DNA of 64,000 bases from Indolivaga capnocytophagoides DSM 22835 (GTDB lineage Bacteria > Bacteroidota > Bacteroidia > Bacteroidales > Dysgonomonadaceae): NCBI RefSeq assembly GCF_000426485.1, contig NZ_AUFL01000010.1:62001-126000 (forward strand). Direction: 5' to 3'. The translations under genes and the position numbers were made by a program. The notes under the pieces are model-generated. The model was not told the DNA's origin and made no database searches. It saw only the letters and a list, made by a program, of their open reading frames with translations. Positions 1 to 8,465 of the stretch are shown piece by piece (the stretch's first letter is position 1; each line of letters opens with the position of its first letter).

Positions 1-23
1 GCAGAGCCTCGCGGCGCCAAAGA

Positions 24-79
24 CCTTTTGGTTCCTTTAGGGGCTTTGGCCAAAAGGAACACAAGCAATCTGTGATTGC
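24..79. other. Two hairpins at the left window edge
   Basis: GTTCCTTT at 31-38 is complementary to 53-60, and CCTTTTGG at 24-31 is complementary to 50-57, so two alternative stems compete. A second perfect hairpin pairs 65-70 with 74-79 (GCAATC/GATTGC). No convincing reading frame crosses this stretch. It may be the tail of a feature to the left, such as a terminator or repeat. The rest of 80-180 is AT-rich with nothing recognisable. Confidence 0.35.
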
Positions 80-187
80 GCGTAGTTAAATAGCATAATA
101 TAAAAGAACATTTTTATCAAACTAATTACTGATTGACATTAATAAGATAATGTAGAAATAAAGTGACATTAAAAGAACGTCATAAAG

Positions 188-300
188 TGTGTTACCTTTG
201 TAACCTTTTGACAATAATCAATGATCAATAAACAATTGCTAATAACTAATAACTGTTGACTGATAACTGGTCTTTGATTTTGTTACTTTTGTAACCTTCT
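188..300. repeat. GTTAC-palindrome repeat, two copies
   Basis: GTTACCTTTGTAACC (191-205) and GTTACTTTTGTAACC (282-296) are two near-identical short inverted repeats 77 bp apart. Each embeds a TAnnTTTG string, the Bacteroidetes -7 promoter box. They lie upstream of the thioredoxin gene. Related copies lie at 13552-13568, 36090-36104 and 36196-36210. The AT-rich filler between them (about 210-280) is made of short TAATAACT-like repeats. Confidence 0.5.
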
Positions 301-348
301 GGATGTTAAATGTCTGAAAATTAGAAATAACTTAAATAGGATAAAACA

Positions 349-711
349 ATGGGTACAATTCAACTTGATAAGATTGGTTTTCTAACCAAAGTAGCGAATT
401 ATGAAACAACTCACGAATGGAAATATCTGGGAGACCGTCCGGCTATAATTGATTTTTATGCCGATTGGTGCGGACCTTGTAAAACCTTAGCTCCTGTATT
501 GGAGGAACTGGCAGACGAATATAAAGATGATATCTATATTTATAAAGTGAATACGGAGCAGGAATTTGAATTAGCCGAATTGTTTAATATACGCAGTATT
601 CCTACTATTTTGCTTATACCTATGGGAGAAGAGCCTCAGATGGGGCAAGGTGCTGTTCCTAAGCACGAACTTAAAGATGCCATAGACCATTTCTTATTAA
701 AGAAACCGTAA
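349..711 (+). CDS. trxA: Thioredoxin
   Basis: A 120-residue protein with the thioredoxin active site WCGPC at about residues 40-44 and the cis-proline loop SIPT around residue 85. It is expected to be a cytoplasmic disulfide reductase recycled by thioredoxin reductase. There is no signal peptide. The N-terminus runs about 10-15 residues longer than the E. coli protein. The start is an ATG 38 bases after the last GTTAC repeat box, in an A-rich leader without a Shine-Dalgarno site, as is normal in this phylum. It stands alone: the next gene is convergent. I see no clear terminator in the 78-bp gap. The family is unambiguous; which thioredoxin paralogue this is cannot be told from the window. 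Confidence 0.95.
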   Translation: MGTIQLDKIGFLTKVANYETTHEWKYLGDRPAIIDFYADWCGPCKTLAPVLEELADEYKDDIYIYKVNTEQEFELAELFNIRSIPTILLIPMGEEPQMGQGAVPKHELKDAIDHFLLKKP

Positions 712-789
712 AAGGAAAACAATGTCGGGTCTTCTTTAAGCTCTTACCTTGCCCCAAATGAAGCTCTTGTGATTAAGTAAAATAGTAGT

Positions 790-3081
790 TTATTGTTGCC
801 CGAATCGGGAAGTATCTACATCTTTTCTTTCTTTGGCTTTATAGCCGCCGAACTTATAAGAGAATGATACGGTCAGGTATCTGGAGTCCTGGTACGGGTG
901 CATCTTTATATTTTGTGTCGAATATTGTAACCGCATTTTGGGATTCCATGATTTGAACATATCAAAGGCTTTAAGTTTTAATTCGGCTTTATCTCCGGCA
1001 AAACTCCATTTCACCCCGGCATCGATACGCCACATACGAGTAATATTTCCAGGACCTTGTATGATCGGGGTCAGATAAGCTGCCGACAGTTCAGCTTTGA
1101 TATTGGGTTTTGATGATATGTTGATTGTATTATTTAAAGATGAATATAAGGCCCATTTACTGTTATCGAACGATATATCATTAAAGTTACTGTTTTTCGA
1201 GCGGGTGTAAAAGCCGTCCATATCCAGACGGGTGTTTAACCAGCTGCCAACGGTAAAAGGTGCGGAAAGAGATGCTCCGAGTGATTGCTGAAAATCGAAG
1301 TTAGTCGTTTTGTATATAAGAGCCAATCTGTCTGATGCCTGATAGGGTAACTGAACAAAGTAATCATCTTCGTACGAGGTATACAATGAGAATGTATATT
1401 TACTCCTGAATATATAATTCATACGGAGATTGTAGTCTTTGCTGGGTCTCAGATAAGGATTGCCGTGTATTTCGGTATATCCGTTAAGATAACTTACCGC
1501 TCCGTGCATTTCCCAATAATCCGGATACGACTTGTCTGATGACAGGGATAGTTGCATAACATGTTCGGGAGCGATCATGTAAGTCATTTCAAGAGTAGGG
1601 AATACAGACCATTGGCTGAAATCGCCCAGTTTGTAATATTCTCCGGCTATTGATGCCGAAAGAGAGACCTTTTCCCCGAAGGATTTCTCAAATCCGGAAT
1701 AAAAGTTGTAAGTGTACTCTTTGAGCTGATTCTGAGTGTCGGTAAGAGGCTGGTCGGTACTTTTGTTGCTGTATGTTTGACTGCCATTGTCTGAGGCATA
1801 GGTAAATGCTCCGCCATAGTTGAGAGTCCAGCTATTGCTTAAGTCGTGGCTTTGGTCGGCATAAAGCTTTAATCGGTTGATCTTTTGCGAAGACATCGAT
1901 ATGAAACTTTTATTCGCATCATTTTTGTTATCGATAAAGTTTTGTATAGTATTATCTTTATAATAAGTATAGTCTATTCCAGAACTAAGACCGAAATGTG
2001 AAGTGTACGACAGTGCTATATTATGCATTTGCCCTGGAGACTCATTTGTTTTATGATTTTTTGAGTCGGAAAATGTTCCGTAAGAACGGAGAGTACTATT
2101 ATATGAAGTATTAAGTTTTGAAGTATATGTCAGGCTTAATTTATCCTGATCCGAGATCTTATACTCCGATCCTATACGTATATTATGATTCTGGAAGTGA
2201 GACTTGCCTCTGTCAGATTGTTGAATATCATATAAGCTGCCGTTATATGAATGTTTCGAGTCTAAATCGAGATTAGTTATGTTTCTACCATTATTGATAT
2301 TGTACATAAAGTCCGTAGAAAATTTAGGTGTGGAGTATACCAAAGTCAATCCCATATCAACCCGCTCATATGTGCGTTGGGAATAAGAAGAGTTGAATTG
2401 GCCCTGGAACGTATTTTGGTCGGTTATTCCTCCGTCAAGAATCAGATTGATAGCAGCTCCACGGACATGATATTGAGGAGGTGCGCTGTACATTATTTCA
2501 GCTTTAACGATACGGGTCTGGGGTGTATTCTTCAATAGTTCGATCAGTTGATCTATGGACATGGTCGAAGGTTTTCCATTGAGGATGATAGTTATGCCAT
2601 TGGTTCCGGCTAAAATGATCTTGCCGTCTTGCTCTCTTACACCCGGTAACTGTAGTATCGATTCGTAAGCATTACTTACAGCCTTGTTTTCTAATAGTCG
2701 AGGCATGTCATAAGTAAGTTTACCATTAGCCACGGTTACTGCAGGGCGATATCCTTTAACTGTAATTTCGTCTAAGGCACGAGATGAGTCATCCAATACA
2801 ATATTGCCGGTATTGGCCGAGTTATACAGCAACTCTTTGGTATTGTATAACAAGTGCTGTATAATCAGTCTGTATGGGTTTTGTGAAGATTTGAATGTAA
2901 AGTAGCCTAGAGAGTCTGTCATTACTGAATTAATATAGACCGAGTCGGGAGTTTGCAAAACAACGGTAGCATATTCCACAGGACGATGATCCGCATCTAC
3001 AATGCATCCTTTGATCGTTTGTGATTGTACGCTGAAGCTAATAGCAATTAGAATAGTGAAAATCGTAAATAAGTGTTTCAT
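790..3081 (-). CDS. Outer-membrane beta-barrel receptor, TonB-dependent type
   Basis: A 763-residue protein with a signal peptide (residues 1-20). It continues with a carboxypeptidase-regulatory-like domain (about 22-105), a short plug-like region (about 110-215) and a long beta-strand-rich C-terminal barrel like the OMP_b-brl_3 family, rich in alternating aromatic and polar residues. It is shorter than SusC proteins (about 1000 residues) and has no SusD partner, so it is not a standard glycan importer. Members of this group are annotated as TonB-dependent or outer-membrane beta-barrel family proteins of unknown substrate. It is monocistronic and followed by the convergent thioredoxin gene. 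It reads in the same direction as the carboxylase operon but is separated from it by a terminator at 3186-3218. Confidence 0.85.
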   Translation of the reverse strand: MKHLFTIFTILIAISFSVQSQTIKGCIVDADHRPVEYATVVLQTPDSVYINSVMTDSLGYFTFKSSQNPYRLIIQHLLYNTKELLYNSANTGNIVLDDSSRALDEITVKGYRPAVTVANGKLTYDMPRLLENKAVSNAYESILQLPGVREQDGKIILAGTNGITIILNGKPSTMSIDQLIELLKNTPQTRIVKAEIMYSAPPQYHVRGAAINLILDGGITDQNTFQGQFNSSYSQRTYERVDMGLTLVYSTPKFSTDFMYNINNGRNITNLDLDSKHSYNGSLYDIQQSDRGKSHFQNHNIRIGSEYKISDQDKLSLTYTSKLNTSYNSTLRSYGTFSDSKNHKTNESPGQMHNIALSYTSHFGLSSGIDYTYYKDNTIQNFIDNKNDANKSFISMSSQKINRLKLYADQSHDLSNSWTLNYGGAFTYASDNGSQTYSNKSTDQPLTDTQNQLKEYTYNFYSGFEKSFGEKVSLSASIAGEYYKLGDFSQWSVFPTLEMTYMIAPEHVMQLSLSSDKSYPDYWEMHGAVSYLNGYTEIHGNPYLRPSKDYNLRMNYIFRSKYTFSLYTSYEDDYFVQLPYQASDRLALIYKTTNFDFQQSLGASLSAPFTVGSWLNTRLDMDGFYTRSKNSNFNDISFDNSKWALYSSLNNTINISSKPNIKAELSAAYLTPIIQGPGNITRMWRIDAGVKWSFAGDKAELKLKAFDMFKSWNPKMRLQYSTQNIKMHPYQDSRYLTVSFSYKFGGYKAKERKDVDTSRFGQQ

Positions 3082-3185
3082 GTTTTCCTCTGTTTAAATT
3101 TGATAATACAAAGGAGTAAAACATAAATATCAATACGGGTTAACACTTACTTACGAAGTCTTATCTAGTCTTAACGGATATAAAA

Positions 3186-3218
3186 AAGATACACTAAGAA
3201 TAAATCCGAGTGTATCTT
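3186..3218 (-). terminator. Rho-independent terminator of the carboxylase operon
   Basis: A 10-bp perfect stem (3186-3195 with 3209-3218, AAGATACACT/AGTGTATCTT) is followed on the minus strand by a run of six T. It lies 25 bases past the stop of the biotin carrier gene. Confidence 0.8.
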
Positions 3219-3242
3219 CCTTAATAAATATGATATTTTTGA

Positions 3243-3767
3243 TTAAATATCTTTTTCTAACTCAATCAGTAAGTCGCTTTTGCTTGTTGTTGCTCCTTCT
3301 TTGACCAATACTTTCTTGATGATGCCTTTAGTGCTGGCTAGAATAGCATTCTGCATTTTCATAGCCTCAAGAATAAGCAATGTGTCTCCGGCTTTTACCG
3401 AATCTCCTGTTTTAACCAATACTTCAAGTATTTTACCGGGCATAGGTGCTTTCAAGCGGATTGTTGTCGATTCGCTGGCTTCCGAACTTAGCATCTTTTG
3501 GCGTTGCAGCGAGAAAGGTGTCTCTACCGAAAAAATATATCCGACTCCGTTAACCAGCAGTTCATATTCATTCTGATGGTGGGATACTATCTCTACCGGA
3601 TAACTGACCCCGTTGACTGTCATAATTGAGAAGCCATCGGGAGTTGTTTGTATATCGACATCCAACTGCTTTCCGTCGAATGTGTATTTTTCTCCTTCTT
3701 CAATACCGAAAGGATATTCTTTTGCCGAAGCTTTATCTAAAGCTATAAGTGTTTTATCTTTACTCAT
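3243..3767 (-). CDS. Biotin carboxyl carrier subunit of acyl-CoA carboxylase
   Basis: A 174-residue protein with a C-terminal biotinyl-lipoyl domain (about 100-172). It carries the biotin attachment motif EAMKM, the modified lysine being about residue 137, flanked by the usual APMPG turn. The first 95 residues are a less conserved domain typical of propionyl-CoA carboxylase and decarboxylase carriers. The swinging biotin moves CO2 from the biotin carboxylase to the carboxyltransferase. It is the last gene of a three-gene operon, 11 bp after the biotin carboxylase stop, and is followed by a terminator. The neighbouring carboxylase subunits make a propionyl-CoA/acyl-CoA carboxylase more likely than a sodium-pumping decarboxylase, which would need a membrane subunit not seen here. 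Confidence 0.92.
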   Translation of the reverse strand: MSKDKTLIALDKASAKEYPFGIEEGEKYTFDGKQLDVDIQTTPDGFSIMTVNGVSYPVEIVSHHQNEYELLVNGVGYIFSVETPFSLQRQKMLSSEASESTTIRLKAPMPGKILEVLVKTGDSVKAGDTLLILEAMKMQNAILASTKGIIKKVLVKEGATTSKSDLLIELEKDI

Positions 3768-3778
3768 TATATCCTCAT

Positions 3779-5281
3779 TTACATATTATTGATTCTATTG
3801 CGCAAAGCCCACAAGTCTGAGTCTTCTTTCTTTTCGGTAATAGGCTTATTTTGCTTTTGGTAATGCGATACAGCAAATAAAGCAGCAAGTAGTTCTTCGT
3901 CTTTTTCGACATACACGGTAGATTCCAAATCCTTTTCAATGAAAGACGTATCGAAGTTTCCTTTGCGGAATACCTCATTGTGTAGAACAGCTTTATCAAA
4001 TGGAATAGTTGTCTTAATACCCTTTATCTGAAAATTATTCAATGCGGCAAGAGTTCGTTCAATTACAGCTTCTCTGCTTTCGGCATGAACGATAAGTTTT
4101 GCTATCATCGAATCGAAAAACGGTGTTATTTCCGAGCCTACCACAACTCCCTTATCTACTCTGATTCCTTCACCTTCGGGTATACGCAAAGCCTTTATTG
4201 TACCGGTACAAGGCGAAAATCCCGATTGTACATCTTCGGCATTAATCCTGCATTCTATTGCCCATCCATTCAGTTTTACATCATCCTGAGTGATTGGAAG
4301 TTTCTCGCCGTTTGCAATTCTGATTTGTAATTCAATAAGATCCAGCCCTGTGATCATTTCGGTTACGGGATGCTCTACCTGTACCCGTGTGTTCATTTCC
4401 ATGAAGAAGAAGTCTCCGTGCTTATCTAACAGAAACTCTACAGTACCAAGGCTTATATAACCTGCTTCGCGAGCCAGAGATACTGCTGCATCCGTGATCT
4501 TCTTTCGTAATTTGTCATCTAATGCCGGAGAAGGGGCTTCTTCCAGTAGTTTTTGGTGCTTACGTTGCACCGAACATTCACGTTCCCATAAATGGACTAC
4601 ATTGCCATGAGCATCCGCCACAATCTGTACTTCAATATGTTTCGGATTTTCAAGGTACTTTTCGATAAATACCGATGGATTGTTGAATGCCGATAATGCT
4701 TCGGTAGATGCCGAATGATACATTTGTTTTATCTCGGATTGTTTGCGGACAATGCGCATACCTCGTCCTCCTCCTCCTGCTACCGCTTTGATAATAAGAG
4801 GAAACCCGATTTCCTTAGCAATTTGTATTGCTTCATCAAGTGTATCTACGCTGCCGTGGCTGCCTCCAAGCATAGGAACCTTTCCTTTAGCTGCTATTTC
4901 CTTGGCAATCACTTTATCACCCATATTCTGGATAATGCGTGGAGAAGGTCCTATAAAGATGATTCCTTCTTCGGTGCAGCGGATTGCAAATTGTGCATTT
5001 TCCGACAAATAACCATATCCCGGATGTATGGCGTCTATCTTATTACGTTTTGCTAATAGTACAAGGCTTTCTATATCGAGAAATTCAGGTACATCGTTTT
5101 TCTCCCTGTCGGGAAAATCAACTATCTGGTCGACCTGAGTCAGATAATATGCATTAGGCTCTTTCGCTGTGCGTATTCCGACCGATGTTATTCCCATCTT
5201 CTTAGCTGTTTGAGCGATTCTTATTGCAATCTCGCCTCTGTTAGCTATGAGAATAGATGTGATTCTATTTTTGTTTTTCAT
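3779..5281 (-). CDS. accC: Biotin carboxylase subunit of acyl-CoA carboxylase
   Basis: A 500-residue ATP-grasp enzyme that carboxylates carrier-bound biotin using ATP and bicarbonate. The N-terminal domain begins with IANRGEIAIR. It is followed by the glycine-rich ATP loop GGGGRGM, the conserved RKHQKLLEEAP segment and the catalytic MNTRVQVEHPVTE stretch near residue 290. It is about 50 residues longer than E. coli AccC; the extra C-terminal tail is charged and matches the catabolic acyl-CoA carboxylase type. It sits between the carboxyltransferase (52-bp gap holding a palindromic repeat) and the biotin carrier. The symbol reflects the family; the operon role is probably propionyl-CoA carboxylase alpha rather than fatty-acid synthesis. 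Confidence 0.93.
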   Translation of the reverse strand: MKNKNRITSILIANRGEIAIRIAQTAKKMGITSVGIRTAKEPNAYYLTQVDQIVDFPDREKNDVPEFLDIESLVLLAKRNKIDAIHPGYGYLSENAQFAIRCTEEGIIFIGPSPRIIQNMGDKVIAKEIAAKGKVPMLGGSHGSVDTLDEAIQIAKEIGFPLIIKAVAGGGGRGMRIVRKQSEIKQMYHSASTEALSAFNNPSVFIEKYLENPKHIEVQIVADAHGNVVHLWERECSVQRKHQKLLEEAPSPALDDKLRKKITDAAVSLAREAGYISLGTVEFLLDKHGDFFFMEMNTRVQVEHPVTEMITGLDLIELQIRIANGEKLPITQDDVKLNGWAIECRINAEDVQSGFSPCTGTIKALRIPEGEGIRVDKGVVVGSEITPFFDSMIAKLIVHAESREAVIERTLAALNNFQIKGIKTTIPFDKAVLHNEVFRKGNFDTSFIEKDLESTVYVEKDEELLAALFAVSHYQKQNKPITEKKEDSDLWALRNRINNM

Positions 5282-5282
5282 T

Positions 5283-5335
5283 CTGTTTTCTGTTTTATGC
5301 TTACGAAATAGTAAATAAACAGGTCTGAGACCTTA
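5283..5335 (+). repeat. Dispersed palindromic element, half copy
   Basis: This carries the right half of the element: a TGTTTTATGCTTAC core, then GTAAATAAAC, then the terminal palindrome AGGTCTGAGACCT at 5321-5333 followed by TA. The last bases coincide with the TAA stop of the minus-strand carboxyltransferase gene. It fills the whole gap between two operon genes. Confidence 0.7.
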
Positions 5336-6874
5336 TAATGGCACATTGCCATGTTTACGTTTCGGGCGATATTCGGTCTTTCTGTCCAAAGCTTTCAAGC
5401 ATGTGATAATTTTGGAACGTGTCATTGCCGGATCTATCACTTCGTCAATAAAGCCTTTTTCGTCAGCCAGATAAGGGTTTGTTACTTCTTCCCTGTATTT
5501 TTGTGTTAATTCTTTTTTCAGCATAACAGGATCTTCTGATTCTGCTAACTCTTTGCGATAAAGGATGGCTATAGCTCCGTCGGGTCCCATTACCGCAATT
5601 TCGGCAGTAGGCCAAGCAAAAACGAAGTCTCCACCGATACCTTTACTGTTCATTACAATATATGCTCCACCGTATGCTTTACGCAAAATAACGGTAATCT
5701 TCGGAACAGATGCGAATGTATAAGCATATAACAATTTAGCACCGTGTCGGATAATGCCGTCATGCTCCTGATCTGTACCCGGTAGGAATCCCGGAACGTC
5801 TTCGAGAGTGATGATCGGAACATTAAAAGAGTTACAAATATTGATAAATCGAGCTCCTTTCACGGATGAATCGATATCTAATGTACCTGCCATTACTTTA
5901 GGTTGATTGGCCACGATACCGACAACCTGACCATCAATACGGGCAAATGCCGTAAAAATATTACCGGCATGATTTTCTGCTACTTCCATATATTCGCCAT
6001 TATCTACCAATAATTCTACGATCTCTTTTACATCGTAAGGTTTATCGGGGTCTTCCGGTACGATATTACGTAACTGATCTGTGATCTGTTTAACATCATC
6101 CTCGGAAGCTATTAATGGAGGATTCTCCATATTGTTGGATGGAAGATAAGAGAGTAATTTTTTTACGCCAAGAATGGTGTTCTCGTCGTCTTTGTACACA
6201 AAATCGGCAACACCCGATTTTGTTCCATGCACAGATGCACCGCCCAGATCTTCGGTTGATACTGTTTCATTCAAAACTTCCTTTACAACATTAGGGCCTG
6301 TTACAAACATGTAGCTGGTATCGGCTGTCATAAAGATAAAGTCGGTCAAAGCAGGAGAATATACTGCACCTCCGGCAGCCGGTCCCATGATAACTGAGAT
6401 TTGAGGGATAACGCCTGATGAATAAACATTGCGCTTGAAAATATCTCCATATCCGTTCAGTCCGGTGATGCCCTCCTGGATGCGTGCCCCCCCGGAGTCT
6501 ATAAGCCCTACAACAGGAGATCCTGTTTTCAGAGCCATATCTTGTATTTTAACTATTTTAGCGGCATGTCTCGAGCCTAGTGAGCCTCCTAATACGTTGA
6601 AGTCTTGCGAATAAGCATAAACCAAACGGCCGTTTACTCTTCCGTATCCGGTTACGACACCGTCTCCGAATGCTTTTACCGATTTTCCGAATGAAGCGTC
6701 AGCCGGAGGAATGTATGCGTCGGTTTCTTCAAAAGTACCTTCATCAAACAATAATAAAATCCGTTCGTGTGCCGTAAGCTTTCCTCGTTTATGCTGCTTT
6801 TGCACATACGCCTCGTCATACTGCTTGTCGAGAAGCTCTTGACGTGCCGAAAATTGTTCGTACGATTTCTTCAT
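5333..6874 (-). CDS. Acyl-CoA carboxylase carboxyltransferase subunit (propionyl-CoA type)
   Basis: A 513-residue crotonase-fold carboxyltransferase of the PccB/MmdA family. Both halves of the family signature are present: the N-half acyl-CoA site with DSGGARIQEG and GPAAGGAVYSPA, and the C-half with GGAYIVMNSKGIGGD and the MGPDGA turn. It moves CO2 between carboxybiotin and propionyl-CoA to give methylmalonyl-CoA, or the reverse. It is the first gene of the operon and follows a cobalamin riboswitch by 69 bases. That links it to B12-dependent methylmalonyl-CoA mutase in the succinate-propionate route. Full length and intact. The substrate is inferred from the riboswitch and family, not from a residue I can point to. 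Confidence 0.92.
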   Translation of the reverse strand: MKKSYEQFSARQELLDKQYDEAYVQKQHKRGKLTAHERILLLFDEGTFEETDAYIPPADASFGKSVKAFGDGVVTGYGRVNGRLVYAYSQDFNVLGGSLGSRHAAKIVKIQDMALKTGSPVVGLIDSGGARIQEGITGLNGYGDIFKRNVYSSGVIPQISVIMGPAAGGAVYSPALTDFIFMTADTSYMFVTGPNVVKEVLNETVSTEDLGGASVHGTKSGVADFVYKDDENTILGVKKLLSYLPSNNMENPPLIASEDDVKQITDQLRNIVPEDPDKPYDVKEIVELLVDNGEYMEVAENHAGNIFTAFARIDGQVVGIVANQPKVMAGTLDIDSSVKGARFINICNSFNVPIITLEDVPGFLPGTDQEHDGIIRHGAKLLYAYTFASVPKITVILRKAYGGAYIVMNSKGIGGDFVFAWPTAEIAVMGPDGAIAILYRKELAESEDPVMLKKELTQKYREEVTNPYLADEKGFIDEVIDPAMTRSKIITCLKALDRKTEYRPKRKHGNVPL

Positions 6875-6943
6875 TATATATGTATTTAGAATCTTTACAT
6901 GTATTTCTATGAGCTTTATTTACCCGAAAGCTACAGAATATAT

Positions 6944-7187
6944 AGTCTTGGCAGGTCTTCTGGCTTGCTCCATCTTCGAATATCCTTCCCGTTTTTAAGT
7001 TACCGGTTTTCAGCAGGCAGTTATCAAAAATAAACTGTTCCGCATAAACTGTACACTGAGAAAAACAGTGGCATGAGTATTTATTCAAAGACTTTGGCGT
7101 GGAGTTTACAGCAGCGGGTCTGCCCGGGATTTACACCCGGTTCCCTTTTCACCACCACGAACGAATGTCCGAAGTGACACCAAAACC
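6944..7187 (-). ncRNA. Cobalamin (B12) riboswitch
   Basis: On the minus strand the closing P1 stem pairs GGTTTTGG (7187-7180) with CCAAGACT (6951-6944). Between them is the conserved aptamer core, in order: GGTGAAAAGGGAA, then CGGGTGTAAATCCCGGGCAG, then CCCGCTGCTGT, and near the 3' end the B12-box motif GCCAGAAGACCTGCC. The length, about 244 bases, is on the long side because of an extended middle arm. The aptamer ends 69 bases before the carboxyltransferase ATG. Between lies a 6-bp hairpin (about 6912-6934) without a U-run, so control is more likely at translation than by termination. Aptamer class is clear; the on/off direction is assumed to be repression by B12. Confidence 0.93.
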
Positions 7188-7191
7188 GCTA

Positions 7192-7199
7192 CAAAGGTA
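7192..7199 (-). promoter_or_regulatory. -7 promoter box of the riboswitch-carboxylase operon
   Basis: TACCTTTG on the minus strand fits the Bacteroidetes -7 consensus TAnnTTTG. It lies 5 bases before the riboswitch P1 stem, which places transcription start at the first bases of the aptamer. No clean -33 TTTG is seen. Confidence 0.55.
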
Positions 7200-7261
7200 G
7201 ATATTTTTCTTGATTAGGATTATAGTCCTGTTTATTATTTTTATCCCTTGCTTCTTTCTTA

Positions 7262-8452
7262 CTATTCGACATATACCACCAATCCTTTCAGGTATTCACC
7301 TTCGGGATGGTATATATTGATGGGGTGATCGGCTGGCTGTGTAAGTTGATGTAATATCTTAACACTTCTGCCGGATTGTGCCGCTGCAGTGAAAACCGCC
7401 AGACGGAAAGCATCTTTGGTTATCACCTGCGAACATGAGAATGTGAATAGTATTCCTCCCGGTGCAATCTTATCAAATGCAGCTGCATTCAGTCGTTTGT
7501 ATCCCTGTAGCGCATTTTTTATTGCTCCCCGATGCTTGGCGAATGCCGGAGGGTCAAGTATTATAAGGTCATAATCTCCCTTGTTGGTATGCCCAAGGTA
7601 TTTGAATGCATCTTCAGCGAATGCTGCATGTCTTTTGTCATCCGGAAAATTTAACTTGACATTGTTTTCTGTCAGCATGATGGCTTTAGCCGAACTATCA
7701 ACTGAATGTACGAGTTTCGCACCTCCCCGCATGGCGTAGAACGAAAATCCTCCTGTGTAACAAAACATGTTTAATAGAGAGCGGTCTCTAGCATATTTTT
7801 CAAGTAACGAGCGGTTATCCCGTTGGTCAACAAAGAAGCCGGTTTTTTGCCCTTTGACCCAATCGGCATGGAACTTTAGTCCGTTTTCGAGAGCTATTCC
7901 GTCAATATCACCTTTTCCTCCGTACAGATATTCATTTTCTGCTCCCAAATCTGCTTTGTATGGGAGAGTTGTTTCCGATTTATAATAAATGTTCTGCAAC
8001 TTTTCTCCGAATACTTTTATCAGGGCGTTGCATATCTCTTTTCTGTTTTCGTGCATACCGACCGAGTGAGACTGCATAACAGCTGTAGCACCGTATACGT
8101 CAATAATCAGTCCGGGTAGATTGTCCCCTTCTCCGTGAATAAGGCGAAAAGCATTGTTGTTTTCAGAAACAACACCTATCGCTTTTCTAAGATTGTAAGC
8201 TACTTGCAGACGTTCTTCCCAAAATAGACTGTCGATCTTTCTTTCTTCAAAGCTTAATACTCTGACTTCAATACTGCCTATCTGATAATGTCCGACAGCA
8301 ATAAAATCGTCATTTGCAGTATAAACATTAACGATTTCGCCTTCGGTCAGATTTGTGTCTTTATGGGCAACGGCTCCAGAGAAAATCCATGGGTGAAAAC
8401 GTCTTAGCGAGTCTTCTTTTTTAGGTTTTAGGGTGACTTTTTTATAGCTCAT
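7262..8452 (-). CDS. rlmI: Class I rRNA (cytosine-C5) methyltransferase, RlmI-like
   Basis: A 396-residue protein with an N-terminal PUA RNA-binding domain (about 1-75, including the HPWIFSGAV start), a linker domain, and a C-terminal SAM-dependent methyltransferase domain. The SAM site is LLNMFCYTGGFSFYA around residue 225. The catalytic motif DPPAFAKHR lies near residue 300, and the SCSQ motif supplies the catalytic cysteine. E. coli RlmI makes m5C1962 in 23S rRNA, and a similar role is inferred. The stop lies 63 bases before the riboswitch promoter. It follows the exonuclease gene by 13 bp, so the two are probably cotranscribed. Confidence 0.9.
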   Translation of the reverse strand: MSYKKVTLKPKKEDSLRRFHPWIFSGAVAHKDTNLTEGEIVNVYTANDDFIAVGHYQIGSIEVRVLSFEERKIDSLFWEERLQVAYNLRKAIGVVSENNNAFRLIHGEGDNLPGLIIDVYGATAVMQSHSVGMHENRKEICNALIKVFGEKLQNIYYKSETTLPYKADLGAENEYLYGGKGDIDGIALENGLKFHADWVKGQKTGFFVDQRDNRSLLEKYARDRSLLNMFCYTGGFSFYAMRGGAKLVHSVDSSAKAIMLTENNVKLNFPDDKRHAAFAEDAFKYLGHTNKGDYDLIILDPPAFAKHRGAIKNALQGYKRLNAAAFDKIAPGGILFTFSCSQVITKDAFRLAVFTAAAQSGRSVKILHQLTQPADHPINIYHPEGEYLKGLVVYVE

Positions 8453-8465
8453 ATATTTTTTCTAT

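Noticed and set aside
3243-6874. Sodium-pumping methylmalonyl-CoA or oxaloacetate decarboxylase
   Set aside because: A biotin carboxylase is present and no membrane beta subunit or small gamma/delta subunit is encoded in or near the operon.
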